Part shown: positions 59,487-64,000 of the stretch, piece by piece
Position numbering within the stretch: the first letter of the stretch is position 1
Layout: each line of letters begins with the position of its first letter
The notes under the pieces: generated by a model
The model's input: only the letters and a program-made list of their open reading frames with translations
Database searches by the model: none
Told to the model about the DNA's origin: nothing
Origin: Paenibacillus_E allorhizoplanae
Lineage (GTDB): Bacteria; Bacillota; Bacilli; Paenibacillales; NBRC-103111
Length of the DNA stretch: 64,000 bases
Assembly: GCF_927798215.1 (NCBI RefSeq)
Contig: NZ_CAKMMW010000002.1
Location: forward strand, 703,582 to 767,581
Direction: 5' to 3'
Translations under genes and position numbers: made by a program

Positions 59487-59515
59487 ATTATACGAGGTGG
59501 GTTTATTGAAGTCAA
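59487..59515 (-). promoter_or_regulatory. Sigma-A promoter of the zinc-transport operon
   Basis: Minus-strand TTGACT (59510-59515), 17-base spacer, TATAAT (59487-59492). This is a near-perfect vegetative promoter, 49 bases before the znuA start. Confidence 0.8.
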
Positions 59516-59628
59516 TATATCTGGAGAGGAAAGTCAAAAAAGCCAGCTGCATCGTTCACAGCATGGCCATTTCTAAATTCACCTATGATTTCCCTATGTT
59601 TTGTTTTACTTTACATATGCGAGGTTGA

Positions 59629-60033
59629 TTATTCTTCAGAACCTCCAGAATCGCTTGAATCTCCTGAATCACTCGAGCCTCCGGAATCCCCAGAATCGTC
59701 AGAGCCTTCTTTCCCAATCTTAGCTTCTTTGGCTTTTTGTTTTTCCTCGCTGCTACCTTTTATTGGTTTATCTGACTCTTCTTTCAACTTTTTATAACGC
59801 TCTTCCGATTCCTTAATGAGTTTAGCATCCTGCTCTTTTTGATATTTGATCACTTCATTGTACATTTGATACTGCTTTTTCAGTTCTTGATCAATCACAC
59901 TTTCATTTTTAGCATCAGCTTGTTTTTTTTCTTCTTCCTTTTTCTTCTGGCCTCCACCGAATAACGAACAAGCTGTTAAAGTGATGATCAATATTGCTAA
60001 AGTTATCCCTTTTCCTATACGTTGTATAAGCAT
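59629..60033 (-). CDS. Putative lipoprotein with Ser/Gly/Asp-rich tail
   Basis: A 134-residue protein with an N-terminal signal and lipobox (LTACSL), a charged Lys/Glu helical region (residues about 25-95, likely coiled coil) and a C-terminal low-complexity tail of Ser, Gly, Asp and Glu (from about 100). The ATG at 60033 follows GGAG by eight bases. It lies downstream of metG across a terminator and is convergent with nothing. The family is not recognised. Confidence 0.7.
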   Translation of the reverse strand: MLIQRIGKGITLAILIITLTACSLFGGGQKKKEEEKKQADAKNESVIDQELKKQYQMYNEVIKYQKEQDAKLIKESEERYKKLKEESDKPIKGSSEEKQKAKEAKIGKEGSDDSGDSGGSSDSGDSSDSGGSEE

Positions 60034-60108
60034 CTTATTCACTCCGTGGTTAGTTTCCTATAGCTTGCCCTTTATCATCAAAAATACCCTCAACTTAGTC
60101 ACAAAAAG

Positions 60109-60146
60109 CAAAAGACCCTTTCCCAGAAAATCTGGGAGAGAGTCTT
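60109..60146 (-). terminator. Terminator after metG
   Basis: Minus-strand stem AGACTCTCTCCCAGA/TCTGGGAAAGGGTCT with a four-base loop and TTTT, 15 bases past the metG stop. Confidence 0.85.
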
Positions 60147-60160
60147 CGTGCATAAGGCTA

Positions 60161-62164
60161 TTATTTCACGATCGCACCATTCGGCATCGAATCCGGAACG
60201 GTCGCCAGTGTGAGCTGATCGCCGTGTGAAGCAGCGAGAATCATACCTTGAGACAGCTCGCCGCGCAGCTTGGCGGGCTTCAAGTTTGTGACGCAAATAA
60301 CTTTGCGTCCAACAAGATCATCGGGCGTGTAGAACTTCGCGATGCCCGAAACAACCTGACGCTGCTCATAGCCGAGGTCAAGCTGCAGCTTGAGAAGCTT
60401 GTCGGCGCCTTTCACAGGCTCCGCCGAAATCACTTGGGCCACGCGCAGCTCCACTTTGCCGAAATCGTCGATCCCGATTTCTTCTTTGGGCTCCGGTGTT
60501 GGCACAGAAGCATTTGCAGCGGATGCTGGCACTGCTGCTGCCTTTGGTTCTTCGGTGCTTTCCGATGCACCTCCACCCATGGCCTCGACGATGTAGGCGA
60601 CTTCTGCCGCTACGTCGAGTCTAGGGAACATCGGCTCTCCTTTCTGCACCTTGGTGCCTGTAGGGAGATGCCCAAAGGACTGAACGCTCTCCCAGGCAGT
60701 CAAGCGTGGTAAATCCTCCGTAGCTAAGCCTAACTGTTCCCAGATCAGTTCCGGTGTCTTCGTCAAGAAAGGACGAAGAAGAACAGACGAGATGCGCTGA
60801 GATTCCGCCAGCACATACATGACCGAGCCTAGCGTTTCGCGCTTGGCTTCGTCCTTCACCATCGACCACGGCTGTGTTTCGTCGATATATTTGTTCGTGC
60901 GGCTAATCAACTGCCACACCGCGGATAACGCAATGGAGAACTCCATTTTCTCCATCGATTCCTCATACTTAGCAACAGTTGTACGAACCGTCTCCAGTAG
61001 GCTTTCGTCAAATTCAGTAGCCCTTGGAAGATAGGCAGGAATTCTACCAGCAAAATATTTATCGATCATCACAATCGTACGATTCAATAAATTCCCCAGA
61101 TCATTAGCTAGATCATGATTTACACGTTCAACAAAACTCTCAGGTGTGAAAGTACCGTCTGCTCCAAATGGCACTTCACGCATGAGGTAATAACGAAGAG
61201 CATCCAAACCATAACGATCGATAAGTGTAACAGGGTCCACAACATTCCCTTTGGACTTGGACATTTTGCCATCCTTCATAAGCAGCCAGCCGTGTGCAAA
61301 TACCTTTTTCGGCAGAGGCAAATCAAGTGCCATTAACATAATCGGCCAATAAATCGTATGGAAACGCACAATTTCCTTGCTCATTAAGTGCACATCTGCA
61401 GGCCAATATTTTTTGAAAATCGTCTCATCGTCAGAACCATAACCTAGTGCTGTAATATAATTGGAAAGCGCATCAATCCAAACATAAATGACATGCTTTG
61501 GATCTCCAGGAACTTTAATTCCCCAGTCAAAAGTCGTTCTCGAAACAGCCAAATCCTCTAACCCTGGTTTAATGAAGTTGTTCAACATCTCATTCTTACG
61601 TGATTCCGGTTGGATGAAATCAGGATTTTCTTCATAATATTGAACTAGTCTATCCGCATACTTACTCATTCTGAAGAAATACGTTTGCTCCTTCATCTTC
61701 TCCACAGGACGCCCACAATCAGGGCATTTCCCATCAACTAACTTGCTCTCCAGGAAGAAAGATTCATCTGGAATACAGTACCAACCTTCATATTCGCCTA
61801 AATATATGTCACCTTGATCGAGTAAACGCTGAAAAATCTTAGCAACCGCATCCTTATGTCGATCTTCTGTTGTACGAATAAAATCATCATAAGAAATGTC
61901 CAGTTTCGCCCAAAGTTCTTTAATCCCAGAAACGATATTATCCACAAATGCTTGTGGTGTTGTTCCTTTTTCTTGCGCCTTACGTTCAATTTTCTGACCA
62001 TGTTCATCTGTACCTGTTAAATACCTAACATCATAGCCTTGTAACCTTTTGTAGCGAGCCATGGCATCTCCAGCAACTGTCGAATACGCATGCCCAATAT
62101 GCAGCTTATCACTTGGATAGTAGATCGGTGTGGTAATGTAAAATGTTTTTGATTGTTCGGACAT
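60161..62164 (-). CDS. metG: Methionyl-tRNA synthetase
   Basis: Charges tRNA-Met. The 667-residue protein has the HIGH-class motif HIGHAY near residue 20, the KMSKS loop (KDGKMSKSKGN) near 300, an anticodon-binding domain and a C-terminal Trbp111-like tRNA-binding domain (DFGKVELRVAQVISAEPVKGADKLLKLQLDLG, quoted in part). GGAGG precedes the ATG. Expression is under the T-box leader directly upstream. The 3' quarter (about 60165-60620) is more GC-rich than the rest. Confidence 0.96.
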   Translation of the reverse strand: MSEQSKTFYITTPIYYPSDKLHIGHAYSTVAGDAMARYKRLQGYDVRYLTGTDEHGQKIERKAQEKGTTPQAFVDNIVSGIKELWAKLDISYDDFIRTTEDRHKDAVAKIFQRLLDQGDIYLGEYEGWYCIPDESFFLESKLVDGKCPDCGRPVEKMKEQTYFFRMSKYADRLVQYYEENPDFIQPESRKNEMLNNFIKPGLEDLAVSRTTFDWGIKVPGDPKHVIYVWIDALSNYITALGYGSDDETIFKKYWPADVHLMSKEIVRFHTIYWPIMLMALDLPLPKKVFAHGWLLMKDGKMSKSKGNVVDPVTLIDRYGLDALRYYLMREVPFGADGTFTPESFVERVNHDLANDLGNLLNRTIVMIDKYFAGRIPAYLPRATEFDESLLETVRTTVAKYEESMEKMEFSIALSAVWQLISRTNKYIDETQPWSMVKDEAKRETLGSVMYVLAESQRISSVLLRPFLTKTPELIWEQLGLATEDLPRLTAWESVQSFGHLPTGTKVQKGEPMFPRLDVAAEVAYIVEAMGGGASESTEEPKAAAVPASAANASVPTPEPKEEIGIDDFGKVELRVAQVISAEPVKGADKLLKLQLDLGYEQRQVVSGIAKFYTPDDLVGRKVICVTNLKPAKLRGELSQGMILAASHGDQLTLATVPDSMPNGAIVK

Positions 62165-62189
62165 TATTCATTCCTCCAATAGCGGTTAT

Positions 62190-62518
62190 TAGAAAACACA
62201 AAAAACCCTCATCCATCTTGGGACGAGAGTTGAACTCACGCGGTACCACCCAGGTTCCCCCGCCTTTCACAAGCTCGGGGCTCAGTAAGTCTATTACGAC
62301 TTGCCCATTAACGCTGGGACACGAGACCAGCTCACTCTCTGGCTAAGTTTGTGTAAGCACTTGCTTTACACGCTTGCACTGAGTAGCTCGAAGGTCTATT
62401 CTCCGGGACCATATTCCAAACATTCTCCTATACCGGCTTTCACCTGCCCCGGCTCTCTGTTTATAGGCATCTGGTTGTACTTATCCGTTCATCGAAATAA
62501 ACAATATTTAGCATCTTT
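62190..62518 (-). ncRNA. T-box riboswitch leader of metG
   Basis: On the minus strand the leader carries the T-box antiterminator core TGGGTGGTACCGCG (62234-62247 region) followed by a terminator (stem CTCTCGTCC/GGATGAGGG, six T) 28 bases before the metG start. Upstream lie a stem I with the GAACGGATAAGTA (AGTA-bulge) element and GNRA-type loops. A methionine specifier AUG is proposed at 62410-62412 within GGAATATGGTCC, matching the downstream gene. Uncharged tRNA-Met would stabilise the antiterminator and allow transcription. Confidence 0.9.
62200..62229 (-). terminator. T-box-controlled terminator of metG
   Basis: Nine-base stem CTCTCGTCC/GGATGAGGG (with G-U pairs) and six T, just downstream of the T-box core; it competes with the antiterminator. 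Confidence 0.85.
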
Positions 62519-62524
62519 AAGCAC

Positions 62525-62554
62525 AATATATCGAAAAAAACAGCCTCATGTCAA
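62525..62554 (-). promoter_or_regulatory. Sigma-A promoter of the metG T-box leader
   Basis: Minus-strand TTGACA (62549-62554, perfect -35), 18-base spacer, TATATT (-10, 62525-62530). It predicts a start near 62518, giving a leader of about 350 bases. Confidence 0.75.
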
Positions 62555-62572
62555 GCCGACAGATTCACTATA

Positions 62573-62797
62573 TTAATTATCTCTCTTTGCAGGCACGTGG
62601 TCCACACCACCTGGGTGAAAAGGATGGCATTTGCAAATTCGTTTCACTGATAACCAGGAACCTTTCATAGGTCCATGAACCTCAATCGCTTCTAACGCAT
62701 ATTGCGAACATGTTGGATAAAATCGACATGTTGGTGGTTTAAGCGGCGAAATAAACTTCCGATAAAAATGGATGGGAGCTTGAACAACCCTTTTCAT
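62573..62797 (-). CDS. yidD: Membrane protein insertion efficiency factor YidD
   Basis: Small protein aiding YidC/Oxa1-dependent insertion. The 74-residue protein has the family pattern FYRKFISPLKPPTCRFYPTCSQYALEAIEVHG and C-terminal CKCHPFHPGG with the conserved cysteines. The ATG at 62797 follows AGGAG; the longer frame upstream is out of family. It overlaps the metG promoter region at its 3' end. Confidence 0.9.
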   Translation of the reverse strand: MKRVVQAPIHFYRKFISPLKPPTCRFYPTCSQYALEAIEVHGPMKGSWLSVKRICKCHPFHPGGVDHVPAKRDN

Positions 62798-62903
62798 CAG
62801 TATTCTCCTAATTCTTCGTAAAGTTGTAACCTTCACTACCATCTTGACTGAAAATAAGAATCCCGTCAAATACTTACTATGCTATCTGTGGCTTCTAACT
62901 CAA

Positions 62904-63494
62904 TCATAACTGAAAACACTTCAGGAATCTTGAGTATAAATGAATAGACACAAATGTTTTCATCAGCGATCGCTGAGTAAGTTTGGATAATTTGACTTTA
63001 ATACATGTTTTGAGATCAAACGGATCACACCAATTATCGCTGTTCTTCGTCATAGGAAACTTTGATTTAGTTGATTCAGAGCGAACAGATTTCATTTTCA
63101 TTTTGCGCAAAGTAAGTAATCTGCTCTCCTCAACTTTAATTGCTAAACAAATTTTATCAATGAGCAGCTTAGCACTTCTATAATTAATATTAAGAATCTC
63201 TGATAAACCGTAGGCAGTAATTTCAACACCGCTTTTGAACATAAGCTGGATAGCTTTGAACCAGGTTAATAACGATAATTTAGATTTATGCAAAATTGTG
63301 CCCGCGGTTATCGAAATCTGCATTCTACACTCTTTACACTCCAACAATCTACGTGTACGAATTTGAAAAGCTTCATGGTGATCACATCGCGGACAATGAA
63401 ATCCATTAAACCAACGCAAGTTCATAAGAAAATCCTCACACGCCTCTTCTGTTTCACAAAATGACGCATCACTAGCAATTGATTTAATATTCAT
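62904..63494 (-). CDS. Solo IS1595-type zinc-ribbon/helix-turn-helix protein
   Basis: A 196-residue protein whose first 120 residues match the N-terminal zinc-ribbon region of IS1595-family transposases: EEACEDFLMNLRWFNGFHCPRCDHHEAF, ECKECRMQISITAGTILHKSKLSLLTWFKAIQLMF, then an HTH (ITAYGLSEILNINYRSAKLLIDKI). The four zinc cysteines are C35, C38, C55 and C58 (approximate). The ISXO2 catalytic DDE domain is missing; instead there is a short basic tail with no visible homology. It could be a truncated transposase or a domesticated DNA-binding protein. The ATG follows AAGGGG; a strong promoter and two palindromes lie upstream. Confidence 0.7.
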   Translation of the reverse strand: MNIKSIASDASFCETEEACEDFLMNLRWFNGFHCPRCDHHEAFQIRTRRLLECKECRMQISITAGTILHKSKLSLLTWFKAIQLMFKSGVEITAYGLSEILNINYRSAKLLIDKICLAIKVEESRLLTLRKMKMKSVRSESTKSKFPMTKNSDNWCDPFDLKTCIKVKLSKLTQRSLMKTFVSIHLYSRFLKCFQL

Positions 63495-63512
63495 ATCCAA
63501 TCACCCCTTATG

Positions 63513-63526
63513 AGAACTGATGTTCT
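63513..63526. promoter_or_regulatory. Palindromic operator-like site downstream of the -10
   Basis: Perfect inverted repeat AGAACTGATGTTCT, i.e. GAAC-N4-GTTC, at about the transcription start. The GAAC-N4-GTTC core is that of the Bacillota LexA box, but two of the inner consensus bases differ. Confidence 0.5.
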
Positions 63527-63534
63527 ATAAACTC

Positions 63535-63563
63535 ATTATAACAAACGAACGTTCGCATGTAAA
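63535..63563 (-). promoter_or_regulatory. Strong sigma-A promoter of the solo zinc-ribbon gene
   Basis: Minus-strand TTTACA (63558-63563), exactly 17-base spacer, TATAAT (63535-63540). The start codon is about 40 bases downstream. Confidence 0.75.
63546..63555. promoter_or_regulatory. Palindrome in the promoter spacer
   Basis: Perfect 10-base palindrome CGAACGTTCG inside the -35/-10 spacer of the solo zinc-ribbon gene promoter, a position where bound protein would exclude polymerase. Confidence 0.4.
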
Positions 63564-63641
63564 TGAATAATTTTATATTTTTTTCCAATTTGGCCACAAA
63601 ATCTTAGGGATATCTCGCAAGGGTTATATTCGCAAGAAAAC

Positions 63642-63868
63642 AAAATCTGTGATATGTACAAGTCAAAGTATTTTTTAAGTTCGACAGATCATTTAACTTC
63701 GACTATTTGAACTACTTGAAATGTTCAATTCAATCCGCCGTGACTTGTAGATAGCACAGATTTTCGTTCTTAGCGGAATATCTTCCCTCAAGGTTATAGG
63801 TGATCACCTAGGGTTAAAATTTCAACAGCAAGTCGTTTTGTAAAAAAGTATTGTAGATATCTCAGATT
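63642..63868. repeat. Three diverged copies of a 17-24 bp inverted repeat
   Basis: A 24-base arm at 63642-63665 (AAAATCTGTGATATG...) is repeated inverted at 63741-63764 with 22 of 24 bases matching, 75 bases apart; a third copy of its central 17 bases lies inverted at 63852-63868 (15 of 17). A perfect 14-base palindrome TAGGTGATCACCTA is at 63797-63810. The stretch has no convincing gene and may be an intergenic palindromic element or MITE remnant. Confidence 0.6.
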
Positions 63869-63934
63869 CCGGTAATAGATTGTGGGTAAAACTGCTTAGG
63901 GCTTAGATGGTGCATCAGTAATGTTTCAAGTTGA

Positions 63935-64000
63935 GGGTTCAGGGAGGGCGGGAGTCGGGGTTTGAGGTTTGAGGTTTGAGGTGCGGGGTTTCGGGTTTGG
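63935..64000. repeat. G-rich tract with 7-bp repeats at the window edge
   Basis: Five runs of at least three G occur within 26 bases (63935-63960), a quadruplex-capable pattern, followed by three perfect GTTTGAG units (63960-63980) and degenerate continuation of the 7-base period to the last base. It contrasts sharply with the AT-rich flank and continues beyond the window. Confidence 0.7.

Noticed and set aside
62904..63494. Annotation as a complete IS1595 insertion sequence
   Set aside because: The catalytic domain is absent and no terminal inverted repeats or target-site duplication were seen around the gene.
63679..63685. A 0A box (TTCGACA) in the noncoding right end
   Set aside because: A single heptamer without a neighbouring sporulation gene or sigma-H promoter is likely chance.
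1..64000. CRISPR arrays, rRNA and tRNA genes
   Set aside because: No regularly spaced repeats with unique spacers, no tRNA-like cloverleaf with CCA-end context and no rRNA signature were noticed; a covariance-model scan would be needed to exclude small RNAs fully.

Overview
The window comes from a spore-forming, low-to-mid GC Bacillota chromosome, most likely Paenibacillus or a close relative in the Paenibacillaceae. The evidence is a dense sporulation gene set (spo0A, spoIVB, spoIIM, the complete spoIIIAA-AH operon, splB, a YjcZ-type peptide) embedded in the same housekeeping synteny known from the 205-220 degree region of Bacillus subtilis. Strong AGGAGG ribosome binding sites and frequent GTG/TTG starts fit this. 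Most genes lie on the minus strand. No rRNA, tRNA, CRISPR array or prophage was seen.

Layout, left to right. 1-9.2 kb: dacF (cut by the window edge), pyrimidine-nucleoside phosphorylase, a CuA-type cupredoxin, an orphan YvyF-like zinc protein, two tandem purine nucleoside phosphorylases, deoB, xerD, a YqzK-type protein, ald and fur. 9.3-13.4 kb: spoIIM, endonuclease Q, nudF, the FtsZ inhibitor gene mciZ, an M20 peptidase and a 34-residue Prli42-like peptide. 13.4-18.9 kb: the branched-chain keto-acid dehydrogenase operon (lpdV-bkdAA-bkdAB-bkdB) and yqzF. 18.9-24 kb: the SteA-like division protein, a run of small unknown proteins, an MBL hydrolase and yjcZ. 24-39.7 kb: spo0A, spoIVB, recN, argR, tlyA, dxs, ispA, xseB, xseA, folD, nusB, the asp23/amaP envelope-stress set, accC and accB. 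39.8-45.7 kb: spoIIIAH to spoIIIAA and yqhV. 45.9-49.3 kb: a block absent from the B. subtilis version of this neighbourhood, holding the sulfolactate genes comA-comB, a DUF441 membrane protein and lysC. 49.4-54.4 kb: efp, pepQ, aroQ, yqhR, yqhQ and a patatin. 54.5-62.8 kb: mntR, splB, ccdA, a zinc ABC transporter under a probable Zur box, a lipoprotein, metG with a T-box leader, and yidD. 62.9-64 kb: a solo IS1595-type zinc-ribbon protein followed by repeat-rich noncoding DNA.

How the genes fit together: deoB, the nucleoside phosphorylases and pdp form a nucleoside salvage group. Spo0A, SpoIVB, SpoIIM and SpoIIIA carry out initiation, pro-sigma-K checkpoint signalling, engulfment and feeding-channel assembly. 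MciZ and SteA concern division. ComA/ComB probably make sulfolactate for the spore. SplB repairs spore photoproduct. Dxs/IspA (isoprenoid), AccB/AccC (malonyl-CoA) and Bkd (branched acyl primers) feed membrane lipid synthesis.

The most notable observations are: a purine nucleoside phosphorylase paralogue whose two base-recognition residues are replaced in the manner of adenosine/MTA phosphorylases; a textbook sigma-H promoter interleaved with 0A boxes upstream of spo0A; near-perfect sigma-K and sigma-E promoters for yjcZ and spoIIIA; a Zur box on the zinc transporter; a solo transposase-like zinc-ribbon gene with a strong promoter and two palindromic operator-like sites; a GC-rich mosaic segment in xseA; and a G-rich 7-bp repeat tract running off the right edge.
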